From: Acidimicrobiia bacterium
GTDB lineage: Bacteria; Actinomycetota; Acidimicrobiia; Spongiisociales; ZC4RG35
Assembly (NCBI GenBank): GCA_013812505.1
Contig: JACCTH010000045.1
Span: 1-54,792 of the forward strand
Reading direction: 5' to 3'
Length of the DNA stretch: 54,792 nucleotides
The notes beneath the pieces were generated by a model. It ran no database searches, was not told where the DNA came from, and saw only the letters and a program-made list of their open reading frames with translations. A program made the translations under genes and the position numbers. Below, one piece after another: positions 16,917-24,572 of this stretch (position 1 is the stretch's first letter; the number at the start of each line of letters is the position of its first letter).

Positions 16917-17645
16917 ATGTCCGTGTCCTTTGGCGATTCGATTCGCCGCGGCCGAGAGGTGGCTGGACTGAGCCAGGCCAAGGTCGCAGCGCTGATCGGA
17001 AAGGCGCCGTCGACAGTCCGTTCGTGGGAGTTAGGTCGGACGAGTCCATCGGAGGCGTCCGCGGTTAGCGCCCTGGCGGCGGTGCTGGGAATCGACGAGC
17101 CGACCTTGCTGAGCCGGGCCGGTTTCGAACAGCCTGCTTCGACCCCTCGTCTCAGCCTTGCCCAAGAGCTCGACGGTTTGCGTCACCCCGATCCGACCCC
17201 GATCCCGCCCCCTCCACCAAATGGCCAGAGCAAGCCGAAGACAAGGCCGAACCCGTCGATCGGCGCGCTGAGGCAGGGACCGCCTCTCGACTTGATTCCG
17301 AAAGGCATCGGAATCCGGCCGGTGCCTCCGCTCCTGGCCGCGGCGACGGTGCCGCCCGAGGTGGAGGGAAGGCCAATCTCGATTACGGTTGTCCCGGCGC
17401 CCGAGCCGGCTCCCATTCCCAAAGATGAGGGTCGGCGAAAGGTGACGATTGTTCCGCGGATGCACGTAGGCGCAGCGCGTTCTTACGTCGAAGAGTCGGA
17501 TCAGTTGGAGTTCTATCGTTGGCGAGCAGTGGTGACGGTCATCTGCTTGGTCCTGCTCTTTCTCGGCTTTTGGTGGGCCTTGCGCAACTTGGGCGGCGCG
17601 ATCACCGACTTCTTTGGAAGCTTCATCGACGCCCTCAATATTTGA
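16917..17645 (+). CDS. XRE-type helix-turn-helix protein with C-terminal membrane anchor
   Basis: 242 residues. An N-terminal Cro/CI-like HTH spans about residues 5-62 (IRRGREVAGLSQAKVAALIG, STVRSWELGRTSPS). A long Pro-rich, probably disordered stretch follows (about 75-175), then one transmembrane helix near residues 203-222 (VVTVICLVLLFLGFWWAL). This is the RodZ-like design of a cytoplasmic HTH tethered to the membrane, but I see no RodZ periplasmic domain; only about 20 residues follow the helix. It is three bases upstream of the sigma gene, so it probably belongs to the same operon. Its function is unknown. Confidence 0.8.
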   Translation: MSVSFGDSIRRGREVAGLSQAKVAALIGKAPSTVRSWELGRTSPSEASAVSALAAVLGIDEPTLLSRAGFEQPASTPRLSLAQELDGLRHPDPTPIPPPPPNGQSKPKTRPNPSIGALRQGPPLDLIPKGIGIRPVPPLLAAATVPPEVEGRPISITVVPAPEPAPIPKDEGRRKVTIVPRMHVGAARSYVEESDQLEFYRWRAVVTVICLVLLFLGFWWALRNLGGAITDFFGSFIDALNI

Positions 17646-17647
17646 CC

Positions 17648-18217
17648 GTGAACCACAAAGAGTCCCGGCAACGTAAACCAGAGATGGATTCGGTCCGGGT
17701 CATGCGACGTCTGGCAGCTGGTGATCCCAACGCCCTCAATTCGCTCTATGGTCAGTACGGGCGCTCGGTGTTCACTGTCTGTTACCGGGCGTTGGGGGAC
17801 CGATCGCTGGCCGAAGAGGCCTCCCAACAGACCTTCCTCCAGGCGTGGAGGGCGGCTCGAACCTTCGAGGTTGGACGCGAGCCCGGCCCCTGGCTCTATG
17901 CGATCGCTCGCCGGGCCGCGGTGGATGCCTATCGACGGGAACGTCGACATCGAGCCGACCGCCTCGATGATCCCGAGATCGTCGCGCTCCCGCCCTCGTT
18001 CGAGGGCATGTGGGAAGCATGGGAAGTTCGGCGCGCAATCGACTTGCTCACTCATGAGGAAGCGCAGGTAATCAAGCTGACCTATCTCGACGGCTTGAGC
18101 CATGAGGAAGCCGCCTCACAATTAGGGATCCCCCTCGGGACAGTCAAAAGCAGATCGGCGCGGGCGCGCAAGCGCCTCTCGACGATGCTTGCCCATCTCA
18201 AGGAAGCGACGGCATGA
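17648..18217 (+). CDS. ECF-type RNA polymerase sigma factor
   Basis: About 189 residues. Region 2 lies at about 10-75 (LNSLYGQYGRSVFTVCYRAL, SLAEEASQQTFLQAWRAA) and region 4 at the C-terminus (VIKLTYLDGLSHEEAASQLG, IPLGTVKSRSARARKRLS). No extra domains. GTG at 17648 is chosen because it lies two bases after the upstream stop; ATG at 17684 is an alternative that loses only non-conserved residues. It overlaps the next gene by 4 bp (ATGA). Gene pairing and type suggest a SigK-like ECF factor held by the membrane anti-sigma protein that follows. Confidence 0.92.
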   Translation: MNHKESRQRKPEMDSVRVMRRLAAGDPNALNSLYGQYGRSVFTVCYRALGDRSLAEEASQQTFLQAWRAARTFEVGREPGPWLYAIARRAAVDAYRRERRHRADRLDDPEIVALPPSFEGMWEAWEVRRAIDLLTHEEAQVIKLTYLDGLSHEEAASQLGIPLGTVKSRSARARKRLSTMLAHLKEATA

Positions 18218-18744
18218 GCGACGAACTCCCTCCCCGGGTGAAGTCGATTCTCGAGAGCGAGGCGATTTGGGTTGAACCATCGCTTGGCCTCGAGGAGCAG
18301 ATTCAAACTTTGGCCTCAGGCGGTGGGTACGCCCGGCCCTCGAACAGGCTGCGAAGGTGGCTGCCAGTCACTGTGTCGCTTGCGATCCTGCTGGTCGGGG
18401 CTGCTGTCACCTTCGGCCGACCGGACTGGCAGGTGGAATTGACGGGGAGCGCCCAGGTTCCCGGTGCGTCGGCGCTCGTGTCGGGTTGGAATGCGGACGG
18501 GGGGACAAGGCTCCGATTCGACATCAACGGCTTGCCGGCGCCACCCCCCGGTTCCTATTACGAGATCTGGCTCACCTCCGCCGACGGATACCACGTCTCG
18601 GGAGGCTCGTTCACCGGAAACGGAGTGTTGACCACAATGGTGGCTGTGCGGCGCGGCGACTTCCCCCGCATCTGGATAACCCTCGAGCCGATCGATGAAG
18701 ACTCCTCGCCGTCCCCGGAAACGGTGTTCGACACGGAGGTGTAA
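18214..18744 (+). CDS. RskA-like anti-sigma factor
   Basis: 176 residues. A short cytoplasmic N-terminus is followed by one membrane helix (about residues 50-67, PVTVSLAILLVGAAVTFG). The exported C-terminal domain has the anti-sigma-K pattern (GSYYEIWLTSADGYHVSGGS … FPRIWITLEPIDEDSSPSPE). No HxxxCxxC zinc motif is present. It should hold the preceding ECF sigma factor at the membrane and release it when the outer domain is cleaved or altered. The 4-bp overlap with the sigma gene supports coupled 1:1 production. Confidence 0.88.
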   Translation: MSDELPPRVKSILESEAIWVEPSLGLEEQIQTLASGGGYARPSNRLRRWLPVTVSLAILLVGAAVTFGRPDWQVELTGSAQVPGASALVSGWNADGGTRLRFDINGLPAPPPGSYYEIWLTSADGYHVSGGSFTGNGVLTTMVAVRRGDFPRIWITLEPIDEDSSPSPETVFDTEV

Positions 18745-18748
18745 AAGG

Positions 18749-18780
18749 AAAGAGCCCCCTCGAGGCGAGGGAGCCCTTTC
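18749..18780 (-). terminator. Intrinsic terminator, mainly for leftward transcripts
   Basis: A stem of about 15 bp with two mismatches formed by AAAGAGCCCCCTCG and CGAGGGAGCCCTTT around the loop AGG. Read leftward, the hairpin is followed by TTCCTTTTAC, a fair T-tract; read rightward it is followed by CTGATCTC. It therefore best terminates transcripts coming from cysK and the structured segment, but may also stop the anti-sigma transcript. Confidence 0.75.
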
Positions 18781-19040
18781 TGATCTCAAACCCCGAAACA
18801 CTTCGGCCAGCCAGATTCGCTCCGGCATGGCCGCCGCAAGGGGACCTTTCTCGCGGGTTTGCAGGGTGCGGTGGTCCGAGTTTGGAGTCGCCACCTCTCC
18901 TTAACGGAGGAGCGACGCTTCGTTACGGCCAGCGCCGCTCAGCGCTCGGCCACCTCCAGAGTCCCAAAAGTTTTACCCAATGCGGACCACCTCCTTTCTC
19001 TGGTGACCCGATTCTGTCACGGATCCGGACCAAATGAAAC
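18781..19040 (-). ncRNA. Structured segment: candidate small RNA or structured 3' UTR of the cysK-like gene
   Basis: This 260-bp stretch without a normal gene is dense in perfect short stems. GGTGGTCCG (18870-18878) pairs with CGGACCACC (18983-18991). GTCGC (18887-18891) pairs with GCGAC (18912-18916). GGCC-a-GCGC pairs with GCGC-tc-GGCC (18927-18951). CAAACCC (18787-18793) pairs with GGGTTTG (18855-18861). GGCCaGCC pairs with GGCatGGCC (18805-18832). Read leftward it ends at the terminator above. Also on that strand, a strong AAAGGAGG lies nine bases before a 13-codon TTG frame (18980-18939). No known RNA family is recognised, and the strand is inferred from the terminator. Confidence 0.4.
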
Positions 19041-19046
19041 GCATTT

Positions 19047-20000
19047 TCAGATCGGAAAGCCGTTCGACTCCATCCACTGGTCGTTGAATACCTTTGACAG
19101 ATAGCCGCGGCCCGAGTCAGGAAGGACGACCACGACCAAGCGATTCTCGTCCTCGCTCGCGACTTGAACTGCCGCCGCGGCCGCCATCCCACACGACCCT
19201 CCCACCAGGACTCCCTCCTCGCGGGCCAGCAGGCGGGTCATCGCAAACGACTCGGAGTCGCCAACCTTGATGAATCGATCGATGAGGGAGAGATCAACAG
19301 TGTCGGGATAAAAGTCTTCGCCTACTCCCTCAACTCGGTATTGGTGGATTGCCTCTGGGTTCGGGGCGGTGTAGATCGACCCTTCCGGGTCAGCCCCGAC
19401 GACTAGCACCTCCGGGTTCTGCTCTTTGAGGTATTTGGAGGCTCCAGAAATCGTGCCGCCAGTCCCGACTCCGGCCACGAATGCTCTGATCTGTCCGTCC
19501 GTCTGTTTCCAGATCTCGGGACCGGTCGAGTGGTAGTGGGCGAGAGGGTTGTATGGATTTGCGTACTGATCGGGGTGGAAAGCCCCCGGAATCTCGCGAG
19601 CGAGCCGGCGGGCGACTCCGTAGTACGAATCAGGATGCTCGGGAAGTAGCTCAGTCGGCGTGATCAGCACCTCGACCCCATATGCGCGCAACAGGGCGAT
19701 CTTCTCATTCGAGACCTTGTCGGGGACGGTGCAGATCACCCGGTAACCCCGAACGGCCCCGACCAAAGCGAGGCCGACCCCGGTGTTGCCCGAGGTCGGC
19801 TCCACAATCGTGCCCCCGGGTTGGAGCCGTCCTGCGGCTTCGGCGGCATCGATCATCGTCAGCGCGATTCGCTCCTTGACCGAGCCCCCCGGGTTGATCG
19901 ACTCGAGTTTCGCTACGAGGTTTCCCGGCGGATGGAGGCGGCCGAGTCGGACGAGCGGCGTGTTGCCGATCAGCCCGAGGACGCTTTCCTGAATATCCAT
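19047..20000 (-). CDS. PLP-dependent cysteine synthase / cystathionine beta-synthase core
   Basis: 317 residues. Fold-type II PLP enzyme with the lysine motif INPGGSVKERIA (Lys42), phosphate loop EPTSGNTGVGLALVG, and the second glycine loop VAGVGTGGTISGASKYL. The C-terminal block VEGVGEDFYPDTVDLSLIDR and GGSCGMAAAAAVQVA is closer to cystathionine beta-synthase-type sequences than to classic CysK, but no C-terminal CBS pair is present. It makes cysteine from an activated serine, or cystathionine from homocysteine; sequence alone does not decide. ATG at 20000 gives the usual MDIQESVLGLIGNTPL start. Divergent from ctaA. Confidence 0.9.
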   Translation of the reverse strand: MDIQESVLGLIGNTPLVRLGRLHPPGNLVAKLESINPGGSVKERIALTMIDAAEAAGRLQPGGTIVEPTSGNTGVGLALVGAVRGYRVICTVPDKVSNEKIALLRAYGVEVLITPTELLPEHPDSYYGVARRLAREIPGAFHPDQYANPYNPLAHYHSTGPEIWKQTDGQIRAFVAGVGTGGTISGASKYLKEQNPEVLVVGADPEGSIYTAPNPEAIHQYRVEGVGEDFYPDTVDLSLIDRFIKVGDSESFAMTRLLAREEGVLVGGSCGMAAAAAVQVASEDENRLVVVVLPDSGRGYLSKVFNDQWMESNGFPI

Positions 20001-20004
20001 CGAA

Positions 20005-20071
20005 CCATTCTTGCGTAAAACTGCGCCCCCCAAATTGGTCAAATTGGCCGGGGGTTTTTACGCAAGAATGG
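20005..20071. promoter_or_regulatory. 16-bp perfect inverted repeat between divergent cysK-like gene and ctaA
   Basis: CCATTCTTGCGTAAAA (20005-20020) and TTTTACGCAAGAATGG (20056-20071) are perfect reverse complements separated by 35 bp. That spacer itself contains C6…G5 arms and a direct repeat AAATTGG(t/c)c. The right arm includes the ctaA start codon ATG (20068); the left arm ends four bases from the cysK-like ATG (20000). It could be a shared operator, a duplicated inverted promoter, or a hairpin controlling both starts. Confidence 0.6.
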
Positions 20072-20985
20072 ATCCGGTAGTGGTCAAGCGGTTTGCTCAG
20101 CTGGTGTTGGGGTGGAACGTTGTCACCATCCTGCTCGGGGCGCTCGTCCGGGCGACTCATTCCGGGGCCGGCTGCGGCCGCTCTTGGCCGACCTGCAGCG
20201 GAGAGATCCTTCCCGAGCTGGCCGGGGCGCGGGCCGTCGAATATGTCCACCGCGTCGCCAGCGGGATCGCTTTGGTTTTGGTCCTCGGGCTGGCAGTCTT
20301 GGTTTGGCGCCGAACCGCGAGAGGGGAACCGATTCGGCGGGCAGCCGCCTGGGCGGGATTAGCGATCATCGGCGAGGCCCTCATTGGGGCGGCCATCGTG
20401 TTCTACGAATGGGTTGACGCCGACAGCTCGATTGCGCGGGTGGTGGCGGTGCCGCTCCACCTTGTCAACACTTTCCTGCTGCTTGCGGCCCTAACGCTGG
20501 TGGTTTGGTATGCGGCTGGTGGCCAACGTCTGCATGGCCGAGGTCCGGTCCGGAGGTGGCTGGCGCTAGGCGCCTGGGGCTTGGTGGCGATCGCCGCCAC
20601 GGGTGCCGTCACCGCACTCGCCGACACGCTTTTTCCGAAGGATTCCTCGGGCTCGGTAGGTGCGATTCACTTTCTTTCCGACCTACGAGTCGTTCATCCC
20701 CTTCTGGCGACGACTGTGGTGGCATCGGCCGTGATCGCGTCGCGACGCGCCCGAACTCCGCTCCTGTGGCGCCTGTTGACACTCGTCATGCTGGGCCAGC
20801 TCGTGCTCGGCGTCGCCAACATCTGGCTGGGCACGCCGGTGTGGCTCCAGCTCCTGCATCTCCTAGTCGCCGATGTGATCTGGGTTCTCTACGTCTGGTT
20901 CGCTGCTCAAGTGCTTTCGAGCATCCACGCCAGCTCGGTCGAGGACGACGTCGGACTGAGGCACACCATCCCGGAACATAGGTAG
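20068..20985 (+). CDS. ctaA: Heme A synthase
   Basis: 305 residues of the CtaA/COX15 family with eight predicted membrane helices. The first helix and loop read [20 protein letters not shown] with the [11 protein letters not shown] cysteine pair. Later helices contain the heme-ligand histidines ([39 protein letters not shown]). It oxidises heme O to heme A for cytochrome c oxidase. ATG at 20068 is chosen because homology starts there. Its last 79 bp overlap the convergent YyaL-type gene. ctaB and the cox genes are not in the window. Confidence 0.93.
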   Translation: MDPVVVKRFAQLVLGWNVVTILLGALVRATHSGAGCGRSWPTCSGEILPELAGARAVEYVHRVASGIALVLVLGLAVLVWRRTARGEPIRRAAAWAGLAIIGEALIGAAIVFYEWVDADSSIARVVAVPLHLVNTFLLLAALTLVVWYAAGGQRLHGRGPVRRWLALGAWGLVAIAATGAVTALADTLFPKDSSGSVGAIHFLSDLRVVHPLLATTVVASAVIASRRARTPLLWRLLTLVMLGQLVLGVANIWLGTPVWLQLLHLLVADVIWVLYVWFAAQVLSSIHASSVEDDVGLRHTIPEHR

Positions 20986-22865
20986 GCCAGACCACCGGAG
21001 CGACCTGGCCGACTTGTCAGGAGGGGAACGGCGTCCGTTTCGAATTCGACCGCCGCGAGAACCACATTGGGGCGAAAGGCTTGCCAGTAGACGTTCGCCA
21101 GGTCGCGGTGGTCTGGTCCGACGATCGCCAGCTCGTGAGTTCCGGCATGAATGGTTTCGAGCAGCGCCAGGCCGTAGCCAACTCCGCTCGGAAATCGCTC
21201 GATCAAGGGGCCGATTGCCTTCAGGTTGGAGTGGGCCAACTCGGCCAAGTCCTGTTCGCCGGTGTAAAGCGAAAGCTGGATGAGAGCCTCGGCGGCGAGG
21301 GTGTTGCCAGAGGGAAGCGGATTGTCGAATAGATCGCGAGGACGTTTGATGAGATCGTCGGTTTGCGAGCTGAACATGGCCCCCTCGGGAGCACCGAATC
21401 TGGCCGGGATTTGACGGATGAGCCGCTCCCCTTCCCGATACCAGTCGAGTTCCCCGGTGGCGGCGAAGAGGGAGAGCAATGCCGTCCCCATCGCGCCGTA
21501 GTCATCGAGAAACCCCGGGGTGTGGCCTGCTCGCCCTTTGGCCCACGTCCGCACGAGACCGCCATCGGGCGTACTCATCTTCTCGAGCACGAACTTCGCC
21601 GCTACTTCCGCGGCTTCGACATAACGGGACTCTCCTAGCCCCGCTCCGGCTTCGGCCAATGCCCGAATCGCGAGGCCATTCCAACCGGCTACAACCTTGT
21701 CGTCCTTGCCGGGGCGAATCCTTTTGTTGCGGCGAGCCAGGAGCCGCTGACGAACCGATTCGAGCCGCGATTCATCGGCGTCAGCACTGAGAAGGAGGAT
21801 GTTGTTGCCTTCGAAGTTGCCGGACTCGGATGCGCCGTAGACTGCGGCAGCCCATGAAGCGTCGTCACCGAGAACTTCGACGAACTCGCGATAGCTCCAG
21901 ACGTAAAATTTTCCCTCTTCGCCTTCGCTGTCCGCGTCCTCCGCCGACATGAAGCCACCAGCCTCCTGTCGAAGATCGGTCAAGAGATAGTCGAGAGTCT
22001 TTCGGGCCACTCCTACCAGATCGGCGCGACCGGCTTCGATCCCGGTCCAGAGGTATAGCCTCGCGAGTTGGGCGTTGTCGTAGAGCATCTTTTCGAAATG
22101 GGGAACGATCCAATGCGGATCAACCGAGTAGCGCGCAAAGCCGCCTGCGAGCTGGTCGTGGATCCCGCCCCGGGCCATCGCGGTCAATGTCTGCGAGAGC
22201 ATCGCCCGAGCATCCTCGTTCCACAGCCGCAGGAGGAACTCGAGCAGCGGTTGCTGAGGGAACTTGGGAGCACGGCCAAAACCACCGTTAGCCGAATCAA
22301 AGGTGGCGCCGATCGCTCGAAAAGCCGCCAAGAGGGTTTCTGGACTCGGAAGATCATCGGCTGGCGCCAACTCGGCGCTCAGGGCTTCGCGAATCCGTTG
22401 AGCCTGTGCGGTCACGTCGCTCCTCTCATTCTTCCAGGCGTGCGAGATCGCCGCGATCACTCGTCGAAACGAAGGCATTCCGCCGCGCTCGTCCTTCGGA
22501 AAATACGTCCCGGCATAGAAAGGTTCACCATCGGGTGTGAGCCAAACGGTCATCGGCCAACCTCCCTGACCAGTCATCGCCTGGACCGCCTCCATGTAGA
22601 CCGAATCGACGTCGGGACGTTCCTCCCGGTCAACCTTGATGTTGACGAACTGTTGGTTCAGCTCCTCTGCGGTCGTCTGGTCTTCGAACGACTCGTGAGC
22701 CATGACATGGCACCAATGGCATGCGCTATAGCCGACCGACAGGAGCACCGGCTGGTCGCGACGCTTGGCTTCGGAAAACGCCTCCGGACCCCATTCGAAC
22801 CAGTCCACCGGGTTCTCGGCATGCTGGAGTAGGTAAGGTGAAGTCGAGGTCGCCAGCCGGTTCAT
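20907..22865 (-). CDS. YyaL/SSP411-type thioredoxin-domain protein (DUF255)
   Basis: 652 residues. The N-terminal thioredoxin-like domain has the family-typical [18 protein letters not shown] and the CxxC in [20 protein letters not shown]. An alpha-alpha toroid (six-hairpin glycosidase-like) region follows, with [17 protein letters not shown] and [13 protein letters not shown]. The family is widespread from bacteria to humans (SPATA20) with no settled function; a redox or carbohydrate-related role has been proposed. TATTTT ends 6 nt before the ATG, suggesting a leaderless mRNA. Confidence 0.92.
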   Translation of the reverse strand: MNRLATSTSPYLLQHAENPVDWFEWGPEAFSEAKRRDQPVLLSVGYSACHWCHVMAHESFEDQTTAEELNQQFVNIKVDREERPDVDSVYMEAVQAMTGQGGWPMTVWLTPDGEPFYAGTYFPKDERGGMPSFRRVIAAISHAWKNERSDVTAQAQRIREALSAELAPADDLPSPETLLAAFRAIGATFDSANGGFGRAPKFPQQPLLEFLLRLWNEDARAMLSQTLTAMARGGIHDQLAGGFARYSVDPHWIVPHFEKMLYDNAQLARLYLWTGIEAGRADLVGVARKTLDYLLTDLRQEAGGFMSAEDADSEGEEGKFYVWSYREFVEVLGDDASWAAAVYGASESGNFEGNNILLLSADADESRLESVRQRLLARRNKRIRPGKDDKVVAGWNGLAIRALAEAGAGLGESRYVEAAEVAAKFVLEKMSTPDGGLVRTWAKGRAGHTPGFLDDYGAMGTALLSLFAATGELDWYREGERLIRQIPARFGAPEGAMFSSQTDDLIKRPRDLFDNPLPSGNTLAAEALIQLSLYTGEQDLAELAHSNLKAIGPLIERFPSGVGYGLALLETIHAGTHELAIVGPDHRDLANVYWQAFRPNVVLAAVEFETDAVPLLTSRPGRSGGLAYLCSGMVCLSPTSSSTELAWMLEST

Positions 22866-22973
22866 TCGTGTAAAATAGCTCGTTAGTCGTTGCCTTCGGC
22901 TGGAATGAACTAGACCGTTTAGGGGTTCTCATTTTGGTGTGCCGGGCTCCGTGTTTCGCCCGATTTTGGGGGG

Positions 22974-23002
22974 TTCACAAAATGACCAGGCTGTGTCATA
23001 GT
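22974..23002 (+). promoter_or_regulatory. Promoter of the primary-type sigma factor gene
   Basis: TTCACA (22974-22979) and CATAGT (22997-23002) are separated by exactly 17 bp, a good sigma-70-type promoter. The expected start near 23009 gives a 50-nt leader with the ribosome-binding site GGAGG before the ATG at 23059. Unlike many genes here, this transcript has a conventional leader. Confidence 0.6.
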
Positions 23003-23058
23003 GGCCTGTCCAGGAAGAGCGTGGCACCCCACCGCCCCGTTGGAGGATTTGAAGCATA

Positions 23059-24051
23059 ATGACTACCGCTGAGTCGACCCGCGACCGCGCCCTTGAGAAG
23101 GCGCGACGTGAGCGCCATCAGTCCAAGCTCACCGACGAAAGAGGACGTCTCACGACCGACCTCGTTTCGCAATACCTCACCGCCATCGGTGAGTACGACT
23201 TGCTCACCGCCGAACAGGAGGTGGAGCTTGCGCAGCGCATCGAGACCGGTGAAGAGGCAGGCGTCCGTCTCCAGCGCGGTGACTTCAAGGACAAGAAGGA
23301 AGACTTCGAGCTCCGTCGCAAGGAGCGGCAGGGGCGAGAGGCCAAGGACGCCTTTCTCACGGCCAACTTGAGGTTGGTGGTAGCTAACGCCCGGCGTTAC
23401 GCCAACACCTCTGGTATCGACTTCCTCGACCTGATCCAGGAAGGAAATCTGGGTTTGATCCGAGCCGTCGAGAAGTTCGACTGGCGCAAGGGATTCAAGT
23501 TCAGCACCTATGCCACGTGGTGGATTCGGCAGGCAATCACCCGCGCCATCGCTGACAAGTCGCGCACGGTGCGAATCCCGGTCCATCTCCACGACACCTT
23601 GGCGGCCGTGCGGGCCGCCCAGGCGAGCCTGAAGGCGGAGTTGGGTCGCGACCCGAGGCCAGAGGAGATTGCCGAAGAGGCGGGCGTAACCGTCGACAAG
23701 GTTGAGTTGGCATTGGGTGTTGCGGACACGGTTTCGCTCGAACAGCCCGTCGGTGAGGACGGGGCCCAGCTCGGGGATTTCATCGAAGACGAGGATGCGG
23801 CCGATCCGGTGCAGATGACTGAAGAGATGGACGTGGCCGACTCGCTGCGTCGTTCCATCGAGCGTTTGCCGCTGCGCGAAGGACGAATCCTCGCCTTGCG
23901 CTATGGCTTCTATGACGGCGTGCCCCGCACGCTCGAAGAGATCGGCGAGGAGTTCAACCTCACTCGGGAGCGGATTCGCCAGCTCGAGAAACTCGCCCTG
24001 TGCCGTTTACGCCATCCCTCGTTTGGGATTCGCGAGCAGGACTTGATCTAA
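23059..24051 (+). CDS. Primary-type RNA polymerase sigma factor (RpoD/HrdB/SigB class)
   Basis: 330 residues. Region 1.2 ([20 protein letters not shown]) is followed by region 2 with [40 protein letters not shown] and [20 protein letters not shown]. Region 3 follows, then region 4 with the -35-binding helix-turn-helix ([20 protein letters not shown]). Region 1.1 is very short, so this could be the principal sigma of a lineage with a short N-terminus or a group 2 paralogue; the window alone cannot tell. It stands alone between its own promoter and a strong terminator. Confidence 0.92.
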   Translation: MTTAESTRDRALEKARRERHQSKLTDERGRLTTDLVSQYLTAIGEYDLLTAEQEVELAQRIETGEEAGVRLQRGDFKDKKEDFELRRKERQGREAKDAFLTANLRLVVANARRYANTSGIDFLDLIQEGNLGLIRAVEKFDWRKGFKFSTYATWWIRQAITRAIADKSRTVRIPVHLHDTLAAVRAAQASLKAELGRDPRPEEIAEEAGVTVDKVELALGVADTVSLEQPVGEDGAQLGDFIEDEDAADPVQMTEEMDVADSLRRSIERLPLREGRILALRYGFYDGVPRTLEEIGEEFNLTRERIRQLEKLALCRLRHPSFGIREQDLI

Positions 24052-24075
24052 GCAGCCGGTTTCTAAAGTCAGTCA

Positions 24076-24107
24076 CGAATAAGCGGCCCGGGGGGGCCGC
24101 TTATTCG
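24076..24107 (+). terminator. Strong hairpin terminator after the sigma factor gene
   Basis: CGAATAAGCGGCC and GGCCGCTTATTCG form a perfect 13-bp stem around the loop CGGGGG. A short TTA follows rather than a long T-run. Its place between the sigma gene stop and the next start, and its symmetry, make terminator the obvious reading. Confidence 0.8.
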
Positions 24108-24120
24108 TTACCGTCAGCGG

Positions 24121-24498
24121 ATGCTGTTGCGTGATCTGGTGGGGACGTCGGCACGAGTCTGTGGTCCCGACACCACGTTGCGCGAAGCCGCGGCAGAGAT
24201 GGCGTCCCGCGGGCATGGCTCCTTGGGGGTCGTCGACGGACGGGAGCTGTTGGGTCTTGTTACCGAACGCGATCTCGTCAACGCGCTGGGCCGCGGAGCA
24301 AATGTCGACGAGGTGGCCGTTTCGTCGGTGATGAGCCGCGACCCCGACGTCTTCTCACCGGACTTCGACATCCGCGAAGCGGCCGAGTGGCTGGCGGAAT
24401 CGGCCTATCGCCACCTGCCCGTCGTCGAAAACGGGGACCTCCTCGGCATCGTCTCCGTCCGCGACATCCTCATCGCGATGGTGGAACCCCGAACCTAA
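24121..24498 (+). CDS. CBS-domain pair protein
   Basis: 125 residues consisting of two tandem CBS motifs (LREAAAEMASRGHGSLGVVD…LLGLVTERDLV, and IREAAEWLAESAYRHLPVVE…LLGIVSVRDIL), forming one Bateman module. Such stand-alone modules usually sense adenine nucleotides and act on a partner, which is not identifiable here. TACCGT lies 6 nt before the ATG, suggesting leaderless transcription just after the preceding terminator. The stop TAA lies within palindromic repeat copy B. Confidence 0.9.
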   Translation: MLLRDLVGTSARVCGPDTTLREAAAEMASRGHGSLGVVDGRELLGLVTERDLVNALGRGANVDEVAVSSVMSRDPDVFSPDFDIREAAEWLAESAYRHLPVVENGDLLGIVSVRDILIAMVEPRT

Positions 24499-24572
24499 GG
24501 CGATTTTGGTGCCTATACCACCACGCGAACCTAAGGTTTGCGTGGCGGTATAGCCACCACAATCGCCTAAGG
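24494..24572. repeat. CCTAAGG palindromic repeat, copy B (complete, convergent CBS gene / HerA ATPase)
   Basis: The most complete copy: two 38-nt arms around a central TAA, matching at 33 of 38 positions. The arms start and end with CCTAAGG and contain GGTGCCTATACCACC on the left and GGCGGTATAGCCACC on the right, with GAACC/GGTTTG at the centre. It supplies the CBS gene stop (TAA, 24496-24498) and the stop of the convergent ATPase (CTA, 24567-24569). As RNA either strand would fold into one long hairpin. Confidence 0.9.

Noticed and set aside
18983-18997. Fragment of 16S rRNA 3' end (GGACCACCTCCTTTCT)
   Set aside because: The match is limited to the anti-Shine-Dalgarno core; adjoining bases do not match rRNA, and on the minus strand it reads as a ribosome-binding site.
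20907-20985. Frameshift or false end because ctaA and the YyaL-type gene overlap by 79 bp
   Set aside because: Both C-termini look like natural ends of their families, so a tail-to-tail overlap is the simpler reading.
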